64,000 bases of DNA from Prorocentrum cordatum. Its lineage: Eukaryota > Sar > Dinophyceae > Prorocentrales > Prorocentraceae. Location: contig CAUYUJ010015276.1 of the NCBI GenBank assembly GCA_963575745.1, positions 148,501 through 212,500 on the forward strand. Direction: 5' to 3'. Positions 30,796-38,935 of this stretch are shown piece after piece. Below the pieces are notes generated by a model. It did not search any database. It worked only from the letters and a program-made list of their open reading frames with translations, and was not told the DNA's origin. Position 1 is the stretch's first letter; each line of letters opens with the position of its first letter. The position numbers and the translations under genes are program-made.

Positions 30796-31443
30796 ATGTC
30801 GCTTCCCGCCAACCCTATGCCGCGCTGGGTCCCCATGGCGAACGTTGACTCGACCGCGATGTTCATCGCCTTCATCACCTGGTATCGGCAGCCCTGTTCC
30901 CGCCGCATGTTCTATGCCATGCGCATGGACACGATCATGACGCAGATCGATCATGGAGCTATCGGCCCGGTGACCGACACTGAGTGGGTCGAGGATCATT
31001 ACGTTCCTATCAGGAAGGTGCTATGCGATGGTATTTTGCGCAGGCGGTGTCGAGCACATGGTGGGCATTCTATTCTCCCGAATGGCTTCATCTTCCGCTG
31101 GTTCAGCCCTTTGTGGGAAAGCCTATACATGACTAACCGGAAGCCGCACCTGAACTCGTGGGTTCCCGCGGACGGCTATGAGCACCGTGATCCAGCCGAC
31201 GGTGCACGCTCTCGTGGCACTGTTGCGCGTGACCATTATGGGACTTGCTTGGTTCCGCGGAGCAGGTGGGCGGAGGTGGCCGCTATCATGGGCATCGAGC
31301 CACCTGGCGGACTGGACTCTGCATCGGATGTCACGGCGGACATGGCATTGGACCCTATTACGGATCACGTAACCGCCTCTGCGCTGAAAGAGGCTCTGGA
31401 TCCAATCTGTGAGCAAGCGGACGCGGACGACTCGCAGCTCTGA
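30796..31443 (+). CDS. Hypothetical protein, 215 residues
   Basis: Open frame from ATG 30796 (MSLPANPMPRWVP) to a stop at 31441-31443. It is rich in Trp, Tyr, Arg and His, with segments WYRQPCSRRMFYAMRMD and GFIFRWFSPLWESLY and an acidic C-terminus. No known domain is recognised. It sits just downstream of the RS-rich fragment in another reading frame. It may be the second exon of a gene whose first part is that fragment, or an independent ORF whose own leader is the cassette at 30499. Composition looks protein-like rather than repeat-derived. Confidence 0.5.
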   Translation: MSLPANPMPRWVPMANVDSTAMFIAFITWYRQPCSRRMFYAMRMDTIMTQIDHGAIGPVTDTEWVEDHYVPIRKVLCDGILRRRCRAHGGHSILPNGFIFRWFSPLWESLYMTNRKPHLNSWVPADGYEHRDPADGARSRGTVARDHYGTCLVPRSRWAEVAAIMGIEPPGGLDSASDVTADMALDPITDHVTASALKEALDPICEQADADDSQL

Positions 31444-31621
31444 TCGCTCCACCTCAGTATCAGTCAGGGCTATTGGTAGCTTCGCGTGCAGTTGTTTGTG
31501 CGCGTGTCCCAGAGACGCGTGCCTCTATGCTACATTCGTGCCTGGTCTCATGAGCCATGTGCGTTCTCTGGGTGCCGCAGCTTCCTTTGATTAGGCAGAG
31601 CTGGACTATGTCCGACCGTAT
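31444..31621. other. Short intergenic interval
   Basis: Nothing recognisable between the hypothetical ORF and the duplicated block that follows. Confidence 0.4.
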
Positions 31622-32067
31622 CAATGGGCAAGCCTGATCAATTTAGTATCTCGTGCCGCGTGCGCACTGCAGGACTAGTGGGGAAAGATCGCTGGGTCGT
31701 CGACGCCGTCGTCCATAGAAGTGTCGTCGTTGAAGTCATTGTTGTCATCGTGAGCATGGATCTTGTCGTCGTCGTCGACGTCGCCGCCAGCCTCTGTCAG
31801 TCGTTCCGGTGCTCGTGGTGTGAGTCGTTGGGGCCCTTCGTAATTCGTGGTAAGAGTATGTCGGGCCCCTCCTTGTGCGTGGGTGGTTCGGGGTTCCCTT
31901 GGGTTGGTCCTTCGGGCCTCTCGTTCTGGAATGAGTCGTTCAGGCTTCTCCTTGTGTTGCAGCAATCCTAAGGAACACTTGCGTAATCTCCTAGCACTAG
32001 TAAGCGCGATGCCAACCGAGCTGCTGGCCCGAGCCCTCCCCTTTGCACTGCCCTGGGTGGCTCTGCT
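31622..32067 (+). repeat. Dispersed block D, copy 1 (with 35106-35542)
   Basis: AAGCCTGATCAATTTAGTAT, GATCGCTGGGTCGTCGACGC and ATGGATCTTGTCGTCGTCG match 35110-35275 closely. A short array (31795-31960) and then GATGCCAACCGAGCTGCTGG (32010) follow, as they do at 35468. A third, partial copy of the last element is at 36638. Confidence 0.8.
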
Positions 32068-32203
32068 TTCGTTAATATCATGTCGACGTTGGTCTGTGCT
32101 GCGCGGAGGCTTGTCGAGAAGAACCAGAAAAAGTCGGACTGCACAGGAGCGCAAGACAAAGCTAATGCAAGAGTTCGGTTTTCTGTGCGTCGCAGATATG
32201 TGA
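32068..32203 (+). pseudogene. OTU-like protease gene fragment (b)
   Basis: Frame reads SCRRWSVLRGGLSRR, then ERKTKLMQEFGFLCVADM, paralleling residues ~105-146 of the OTU-like gene (QRCVEACRDE...ECKTRIMQEFGSLCVEEF). It ends exactly where the GTGACTCGTT array units begin. Confidence 0.75.
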
Positions 32204-32355
32204 CTCGTTGGTTTCTCGGGGTGTGAGTCTTTGGAGCCGTTCGGTCTTTCTGGTGTGAGTCCTTCGGGCTCTTCCTTTTGTGTGAGTCGTTCGGGCTATT
32301 CGTGATGTGAGTCGTTCGGGCCTCTCGTCCTGGTGTGAGTCGTTCGGGCCCCTCA
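32190..32355 (+). repeat. Higher-order array A10
   Basis: Left edge CTGTGCGTCGCAGATATG at the end of OTU fragment (b), then about six units. Confidence 0.9.
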
Positions 32356-32614
32356 CCCTGTCCCTCGCTGCCAAGGGGGTGAGAGGTTTTGCGATTCTTT
32401 GTGAGGAGGTGGATGGGGCCCTCGCCAGGCCTGGAAGACGAGCCTCCGATGTTCCTCTAGCGCGCTCGTGCGCAGTAGGCGCGTCGTGCTCTACGCAACG
32501 CGCTGGCTGAAGTGCCCCCGCCCTGGCCCATCAAAGAAGGGAAAAGAAAAAACAAAGCAGGGCGAAGGCCCCCCCTAAACGCGCAGGCTTGCAGTGCCAC
32601 GGGAAGGCCTCCAG
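32356..32614. repeat. CCAGGCCTGG dispersed block, copy at 32.4 kb
   Basis: CTCGCCAGGCCTGGAAGACG at about 32422, CGCGCTCGTGCGCAGTAGGC and CAACGCGCTGGCTGAAGTG are nearly identical to 43535-43770. The pair of blocks plus the following array is a larger duplication. Confidence 0.8.
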
Positions 32615-33015
32615 AGATAATGCGAGAGTTCGCGTCTGTGTGGGTTGCAGATATGTGAGTCGTTCCGGCTCTTCGTGATGCGAGTCGTTGGGGCCCCTCG
32701 TCCTTCCTTGTGTGACTCCTTCGGGTGCCTCATTATGTGTGAGTCGTTCGGGCTCCTCGTGGTATGAGTCCCCTCCTTGTGTGTGAGTCGGTCGGCCCCC
32801 TCTTCCTCGTGTAACTCGTTCGGGCTTCCCGTGGTGTGAGTAGTTGGGGGCCCGCGTCGTGGGGTGAATCGTTCGGGCTCCTCGTGGTCTGAGTAGTTCG
32901 GGCGCCTCGTCCTGGTGCGAGTCGTTCGGGCCCCTCCTTGTGGTGTGAGTCGTTCGGGCTCTTCGTGGTGTGACTCGTTGGGGCCCCTCGTCCTGGTGTG
33001 CGTCGTTCGGGCTCA
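32615..33015 (+). repeat. Higher-order array A11
   Basis: Left edge AATGCGAGAGTTCGCGTCTG, then GGGTTGCAGATATGTGAGTC. About 13 units follow, running into AAGCCTCTTGGAGACCTC. Confidence 0.9.
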
Positions 33016-33230
33016 TCGTGAAGCCTCTTGGAGACCTCTTGGAGCCTCTTGGGGGTCTCTTGGGGGTCTCTTGGGGGCCTCTTGGGGGCCTCTTGGGGGC
33101 TTCTTTGGGTCTCTTGGCGCTTCTTGGGGGCTCTTGGGGGCCTCTTGGGGGCCGCTTGGGGCCTCTTGGGGGCCTCTTGGGGGCCTCTTGGAGACCTCTT
33201 GGGAGCCTCCTGGGGGTCTATTGGGGTCAG
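33016..33230 (+). repeat. GGGGCCTCTTGG minisatellite
   Basis: Short GGGGGCCTCTTGG units. Closely similar in order to 44436-44690. Confidence 0.9.
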
Positions 33231-33439
33231 GTCGAAGACGCGAACACTATGAGTTCCGTGATTCCTCAGATCTGTTCGAGGGGACCGATCTGAGGGGCGG
33301 TTTCCCCGGCTGCTCATTTTTCACCTCTCTTGTCTAAGTTGCCGCCTGGTGCTCGCGCCCGACATAATGAGCGAACCTGCCTTTCAGGTGCAGCCCAAAG
33401 CTGCGAACCTGAGCAGGGTGGTACCTTGTGCTGCGTGCA
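33231..33439. repeat. Dispersed block, duplicated at 34980-35105
   Basis: TGAGTTCCGTGATTCCTCAG, ATCTG...GGGGACCGATCTG and TGCCGCCTGGTGCTCGCGCC correspond to 34988-35100. No gene. Confidence 0.75.
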
Positions 33440-33699
33440 CTGGGGATTTCCCGGCTGCTGATTCCAGGGAGTCGCGATCAGAGACGGAGGTCGCAAGGAT
33501 GTGCGAGAGAGGCTTGTATCCAGAGGAACTGTGCCATAATCGTGTCCAAGGCATTGCGATTCCCTGCCGGTTGTCCGTAGCCGTTGCGGCTCATCAGAGG
33601 TAGGAGATCATTCCTGCATCCGTTCCCCAGGAATCTCCTTGTTGCTGTGAGTTGTCTCTGCCTACCATTTCTGCAGTGAGCTTAGCTCGGCGCAGACGT
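33440..33699 (+). promoter_or_regulatory. Block P plus class 2 leader of RS-rich gene
   Basis: Block P (GGGATTTCCCGGCTGCTGAT, 33443), SL-like CCGTAGCCGTTGCGGCTCAT (33575), GTGAGTTGTCTCTGCC (near 33645) and GTGAGCTTAGCTCGGC (33676) with CAGACGTA. The ATG is at 33721. This is the most complete class 2 upstream region in the window. Confidence 0.65.
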
Positions 33700-33720
33700 A
33701 CTCACTCGACCTCGCGCGCG

Positions 33721-34461
33721 ATGGCTACTCGTAGTGGCGAGGAACTGCGGAGTGATTGGGATCGCGCTTTCCGTCGTGCACGCCGCGGCTCCCTTCTTCG
33801 CAGCCGCTCCGATGATCGCATGCGCTCCCAGGGCGAGAAACCCGACGTAGATGACGTGATGGCTCATGAACTACACTTGTGCAAGGAGGATCCTAACCCC
33901 TGGAGTTTCTGGGAGTGGCGCTCTAAGACTGGGCGTTCGAAAACAGCTGGCGCATCCCGTAGCTCTGCGCCTGCTGGCGCAGAGAGCTCTTCTCCGCGGA
34001 GGGGCCGATCCACCAGCATACCGCGGAGAGGCATCCAGAGCAGGGCGCGCAATCGCAGCCGCAGCAAGAGCATCCCGAGGGTACGTGGATATCCGTTGGC
34101 GGGTCGGCCGCGTTGCAGGACGCATACGATGTGCCCAGACAAGCCCCATGAGCGCCTCAGCAACACCAAGAGCGTGACGAGACGCGAGCAAGAAGCTCGG
34201 ACACTCCACCAGCAACAGGCTCTTGACGAAATGTCAGAGATTTCCACCGATCGGGCTGATGACGTGGATGACGCGCAGGTCCACAGAGATAGCAGCTCGG
34301 CTCCCGCATCTGGTCCTGCACCTACCAGGGAAGCGAGCCACGCGTTTCTGGACGCTCGTATGACTTTGTTGGAGGAACACGTACGGCAGTGGGCTCTGAT
34401 AGTATATGCGCTGTATTGCACAACTGCCGAATGTACTATTTTCCATTATGATTCTGGGTAG
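33721..34461 (+). CDS. Arg/Ser-rich protein with DPNPWxFWEWRS motif
   Basis: 246 residues from the ATG after the leader (MATRSGEELRSDWD). Residues 59-74 contain DPNPWSFWEWRSKTGRS, conserved in the fragment at 30637. Residues ~75-125 are Ser/Arg-dipeptide-rich (RSSAPAG, RGRSTSIPRRG, RNRSRSKSIPR), like the RS domains of splicing regulators or other nuclear RNA-binding proteins. The rest is acidic/Ser-rich with a short helical end. No RRM is visible, so it is not a classical SR protein. It is followed by 3' block R3. Function unknown; nuclear location is inference from composition. Confidence 0.65.
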   Translation: MATRSGEELRSDWDRAFRRARRGSLLRSRSDDRMRSQGEKPDVDDVMAHELHLCKEDPNPWSFWEWRSKTGRSKTAGASRSSAPAGAESSSPRRGRSTSIPRRGIQSRARNRSRSKSIPRVRGYPLAGRPRCRTHTMCPDKPHERLSNTKSVTRREQEARTLHQQQALDEMSEISTDRADDVDDAQVHRDSSSAPASGPAPTREASHAFLDARMTLLEEHVRQWALIVYALYCTTAECTIFHYDSG

Positions 34462-34790
34462 AGCGAGTTGGGAAATGGGATGTTGCTTCAACTTGACATC
34501 CGTTGGTCAGTTCTTCGATGCAGGTTTCTGTAATCTATAATGGTGCTGCTTATTCTGCTCAGGTGATGCTGCTGATTACTGTACTCGCCGCTGTTGCCTC
34601 TGACTCTTGGAGATTGCTAGGTTTCTTCGGGTGTGCGGCAGTGGGCTGAGATGGTGCATGGTCTCACGTCCAGTACTGGGATTACCTTATGATTCACCGC
34701 TGCATCAGTACTGGGTGATGTCGTTACTTTGCCGCACCGGGAGATAGGCAGTATTATCGACGGCGTGGCCGCTACCACGGTGCAGTGGAT
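34462..34790 (+). repeat. 3' block R3 downstream of RS-rich gene
   Basis: GGGATGTTGCTTCAACTTG (34477), GGCAGTGGGCTGAGATGGTG (34632), ACGTCCAGTACTGG (34666) and GATTACCTTATGAT...GTACTGGGTGATGTCG match the blocks at 22.6-23.05 and 41.0-41.86 kb in order. Confidence 0.55.
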
Positions 34791-34799
34791 TCCTTCGGT

Positions 34800-34965
34800 G
34801 CTCCCCTCCTGTTGTGAGTTGTTCGGGTCCCCTCTCCTGGACAGAGTCGTTCTAGCCTCTCCTCGATGAGTGAGTCGTTCGGCGAGGGGCCTGAACGACT
34901 CATACAAGGAAGACCCGAACGACTCGCCCCAGGGCGAGGAGCCCCAATTACTCACACCACCTGAA
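34800..34965. repeat. Higher-order array A12, mixed orientation
   Basis: A few diverged GAGTCGTTC units, then a switch near 34885 to antisense CCTGAACGACTC units. This is the only place in the window where orientation flips inside one short array. Confidence 0.75.
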
Positions 34966-34979
34966 GTCTGGCCCAGCAC

Positions 34980-35542
34980 GTGCACTCTCTGAGTTCCGTG
35001 AGTCTTCAGATCTGGTCAAGGGGGCCGATCTGGGAGGCGAGTTTCTCCTTCTGTTTCTCTTCTACCTCTCCCTCCGAACCTGCCGCCTGCCGCCAGCGCC
35101 CGACTTCATGGGCGAGCCTGATCAGTTTAGTATATCGTGCCGCGTGCGCACTGCAGGACAGGTCGGGGAAGATCGCTGGGTCGTCGACGCCGTCGTCCAT
35201 GGATTTGTCGCATCCGAAGTCATCATTGTCAACGTAAGCATGGATCTTGTCGTCGTCGTCGACGTCGCCGCCAGCATCTGCGAGTCGTTGTGACCTCTCG
35301 TCCTTCGTGGTATGAGTCTTTCGGGCCCTTCCTTGTGCGTGAGTGGTTCGGGCTTCCCTTGGGTTGGTCGTTCGGGCCTCTCGTTCTGGAGTGAGTCGTT
35401 GAGGCTGGTCCTTGTGTTACAGCAATCCTAAGAAACATTATGCGTAATCTCCAAGCACTAGTAAGCATGATGCCAACCGAGCTGCTGGCCCGAGCCCTCC
35501 CCCCTGCACTGTCCTGGGTGGCTCTGCCTTCGTCGATCTCAT
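34980..35542 (+). repeat. Dispersed blocks (copy of 33231 and 31622 blocks)
   Basis: 34988-35105 corresponds to 33231-33370, and 35106-35470 to 31622-32010. In 31.6-33.4 kb these lie in the opposite order, so local rearrangement as well as duplication has occurred. A short array lies at 35280-35405. Confidence 0.75.
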
Positions 35543-35660
35543 GTCGACGTTGCTCTGTGGTGTGCGGAGGCCTGTCGAGAAGAACCAGACATTCGAACTG
35601 CATAGGAGCGCAAGACAGAGCTAATGCAGGAGTTCGGTGTTCTGTGCGTCGCAGATATGT
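35543..35660 (+). pseudogene. OTU-like protease gene fragment (c)
   Basis: Nucleotide match to fragment (b): TCATGTCGACGTTG, GGAGGCCTGTCGAGAAGAAC and GCGCAAGACAGAGCTAATGC, then TTCTGTGCGTCGCAGATATG. The frame is disrupted. The array starts at its end. Confidence 0.7.
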
Positions 35661-36330
35661 GAATCGTTGGTTCCTCGTGGTGGAATCGTTGGGGCCCTTC
35701 GTCCTTCCTGGTGTGAGTCCTTCGGGCTCCTCCTTGTGTGTGAGTCGTTCAGGCTCCTCGTGATGTGAGTCGTTCGGGCCCCTCGTCCTGGTGTGCGTCG
35801 TTCGGGCCCCTCCTTGTGTGTGAATAGTTCCGTCTCCTCGTGGTGTGCGTCGTTGGGCCCCCTCGTCCTTCGTGGTGGAAGTGCTTCGGGCACTTCCTTG
35901 TGTGTGAGTCGTTCGGGCTCCTCGTGGTGTGAGTCGTTCCGGCCCCTCGTCCTGGTGTGACTCGTTCGGGCTCCTTTTTGTGTGGGAGTCGTTCGTGATC
36001 CTCGTGGTGTGAGTGGTTGGGCCCCTCGTCCTGGTGTGAGTCGTTCGGGCTCCGCCTTGTGTGTGAATAGGTTGGGCTCCTCGCTGTGTGAGTCGTTCGG
36101 GCTCCTGGCCCTGGTGTGAGTCGCTCTGACGCCTCCTTGCGTGTGAGTTGTTCGGGCTGCTCGTGGTGTGAGTCGTTCGGGGTCTCTCGTCCTGGTGGAG
36201 TCGTTCGGGCTGTCGCCCTGGGGTGAGTCGTCCGGGCCCCTCCCAGTGTGTGAGTTGTTGGGGCTCTCTGCGGTGTGAATCGTGGGGGCCTTTCGTTCTG
36301 GTGTGAGTCGTTAAGGCGTCTCCTTGCATG
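35645..36330 (+). repeat. Higher-order array A14
   Basis: Long array, about 25 units, with A/B/C tail alternation and occasional truncated units. The right flank near 36390 is CAACCCCGCTAGTGGTCC and CGCCATGCAGACG, matching the right flanks of A2 and A3. Confidence 0.9.
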
Positions 36331-36729
36331 TGTGTTGTGGAGCGCTGTACCTGCGCGTTGTGAACGTTGCTGCGATGGCAAGGTCTTGCAACCCCGCTAG
36401 TGGTCCCCCAAGGGTCGCCATGCAGACGAGATTTGCGCGAGAAGGAGCGTCTCTCTGCCCGCCCTCCACAAACATGAAGAGACGTTTGCCATAACCACCC
36501 TCCACAGGTGACTCCGCGTATTGGAATTTAAATGTGTGGTAACCGCGCGGTAGGTGGAGGTAATGAGCATAGCTCTCCTAGTCGTACTGAATGCATACTG
36601 AACACTATGCGTTATCTCCATTCACTGGCGCGCATGATGCCAACCGAGCTGCTGGCCTGGCCCCTCCCCTCTCCCCCGCTGCAAGGCTTCGCGGTGTTTT
36701 CCTATCTCTGTCGGTTCGTGTTATCCCGG
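36331..36729. other. Right flank and third copy of the PTELLA block
   Basis: Contains the array right flank and, at 36600-36680, ATGCGTTATCTCC...GATGCCAACCGAGCTGCTGG. The last is also found near 32010 and 35470 (all reading MPTELLAR/W). A weak AATGAGCATAGCTCTCC leader-like motif is at 36562. No gene. Confidence 0.5.
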
Positions 36730-36980
36730 CTTTGCTTATTCCTGGGAGTCGAGACTAGGGACTGGGCTCCACAGGGGAGTGTGCTAACAGTTAGGGTCCA
36801 CAAGGATCTTGCCGTCAGAGGGTAGAAGGCGTTACGATTCAGTCGCGATTTTCCGTAGACATTGTGGTGCAAGTCAGGTTGGCCCAAGCTAGTCTCGACC
36901 AGTGCCCATCCATCTGCGTGAGGATCTACTGTGAGCTCCACGTATCACTTGTGCAGTGAGTTTAGCTCCGCACGGACGCT
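36730..36980 (+). promoter_or_regulatory. Block P plus class 2 leader of OTU-like gene
   Basis: Block P remnant (ATTCCTGGGAGTCGAGACTA, 36738), SL-like CCGTAGACATTGTGGTGCA (36854; about 17 of 21 match the SL, ending CAAG), then GTGAGTTTAGCTCCGC (36956) with ACGGACGCT. The ATG is at 37023. Confidence 0.7.
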
Positions 36981-37022
36981 ATTCTTCCCGATACCTGAGG
37001 GCGTGCAGCAGAGTTCAGAGAG

Positions 37023-37975
37023 ATGCCAGTCGTGGACTTACGTGAGGTTTACGCGCCCTTGCCCCGAGCGGTGCGATAATTGCAGGGGATGCTGATGGAA
37101 ACGATGCCCACAGCTGGAGACGGCGCGTGCGCCATTCATTCTGTGTGGGGCGAGTGGGAGAGGGGTGAGCTGGTCGAGCGCGACGCTCGCTCGTTTCTCC
37201 GCGAAGCATTCGGTCCTACCGCTGACATCTTCAAATCGAGGCTGTCGTCCGAGGAGCTGCTGGGCGACATGGAATGGGCACTCTGGGATTTGATCCAACC
37301 CTTTGCGAAGCAGCCCAACCCCTTCGGTGCCTCGCTGCACGCTGGAGATAACGAAGGTGAGCACGTGTGGCACTGCCTTCTGCAATCCCATTTCGACGTG
37401 GCTCAGCGCTGCGTTGAGGCATGCCGGGATGAAGTATATATGTTCGAAGTGCACAGGGAGTGTAAAACAAGGATAATGCAAGAGTTTGGTTCTCTCTGCG
37501 TCGAAGAATTTGAGGATGTTTTTCATAATGCCGTTGATGCGATCCTTGGGCTTGTTGGATAAGTACACGGCAGAAGCATCTGATGAGTTCTGTGGAAGAC
37601 GCTGCCTGAGCAAGTATGAAGCGCTGTTCGCAGGAACCCCTGGCGCTCGAGAGTGGCACAGAAGTGTCGTTGAGGATGCATGCCTTCAGAACTCATTCGA
37701 TTTGTTTTTCAGTAAGATCCACGACGTGGTTGACGGCCTCGATTTCGACGGTGGCGTCGACCTGGAACCGATAACGGCTTTCGCAGAGTCTGTGGACAAG
37801 GCCAGGGAATGCAACTACCAATCTGCTGGCGTGCCCGCCAATTTCTTCAATGCCGTGTACCCTGCTTATCTGGAAGCCATGAGTACGTGCGCAGATTATA
37901 ATCTCAGCGATATCGAGCTGCTTGCGCCGGCGCGTTGCAAGAGACAGAATGTAGTTATCATCATACCTACCGGTG
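37023..37975 (+). pseudogene. OTU-like cysteine protease, interrupted
   Basis: From the ATG at 37023 the frame runs 18 codons to TAA (37077) and continues in the same frame as TAGDGACAIHSVWGEW. GDGxC is the Asp/Cys catalytic signature of OTU proteases (Cys codon at 37128). EGEHVWHCLLQ and MQEFGSLC follow. The frame stops at 37560 but coding-like sequence continues in the next frame (DKYTAEASDEF...), ending with YNLSDIELLAPARCKRQNVVI, the usual OTU C-terminal layout. OTU proteases remove ubiquitin or act as accessory proteins of viruses and Helitrons. One nonsense codon and one frameshift argue for a pseudogene. Short introns cannot be excluded, but no good splice signals were seen. A repeat array replaces its 3' end. 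Confidence 0.7.
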
Positions 37976-38012
37976 TGATCTCGCACTGCTTTATTTCGAC
38001 CGACCGTGTGCC

Positions 38013-38935
38013 CATAATGCGGTCGTGCTGGTGGTTGTGCTGGCGGCCGTGCTGGTGGTCGTGGTTGGTGGACGTGCTGGTGGTCGTGCTGGTGGTCGTG
38101 CTGCTGGCCGTTCTGGTGGAGGTGCTGGCAGTCGTGCTGGTGGTCGTGCTGGTACTTGTGCTGGTGGTCGTGCTGGGAAGTGCTGGTGGTCGAGCTGGTG
38201 GTCGTGCTGCTGGCTGGTCGTGCTGGTGGTCGTGCTGGTGGTCGTGCTGGGCTGGTGGTCGTGCTGGTGGTCGTGCTGGCGGTTGTGCTGGTGGTCGTGC
38301 TGGTGGCTGGTCGCGTTGGTGGTTGTGCTGGTGATCGTGCTGGCGGTCGTGTTGGTGGCCGTTCTGGTGGAGGTGCTGGTGATCGTGCTGGTGGTCGTGC
38401 TGGTGGTCGGTGGTGGTTGTGCTGGTGGTCGTGCTGGTGGCTGGCCGTGCTGGAGGTGCTGGTGGTCGTGTTGGTGGTCGTGCTTGGTCGTGCTGGTGGC
38501 TGGCCGTGCTGGAGGTGCTGGTGGCTGGTCGTGCTGGTGGTCGTGCTGGTGGTCGTGCTGGTGCTGCTGTGCTGGTGGTCGTGCTGGCGGTCGTGTTGGT
38601 GGCCGTTCTGGTGGAGGTGCTGGTGGTCGTGCTGGTGATCGTGCTGGTGGTCGTGCTGGTGGTTGTGCTGGTGGTCGTGCTGGTGGCTGGGCGTGCCGGT
38701 GCTTGTGCTGGTGGTCGTGCTGGCGGTCGTGTTGGTGGCCGTTCTGGTGGAGGTGCTGGTGGTCGTGCTGGTGGTCGTGCTGGTGGTTCTGCTGGTGGTC
38801 GTGCTGGTGGCTGGCCGTGCTGGAGGTGCTGGTGGTCGTGTTGGTGGTCGTGCTGGTGGTCGTGCTCGCGGTCGTGTTGCTGGCCGTTCTGGTGGAGGTG
38901 CTGGTGGTCGTGCTGGTGGTCGTGCTGGCCCCTCC
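38013..38935. repeat. 12-bp minisatellite GCTGGTGGTCGT
   Basis: Over 70 imperfect units, with secondary variants (GCTGGCGGTCGT, GTTGGTGGCCGT, TCTGGTGGAGGT) arranged in a larger repeating order. It begins directly after the OTU remnant and ends at CCCCTCCCCC. Confidence 0.95.
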
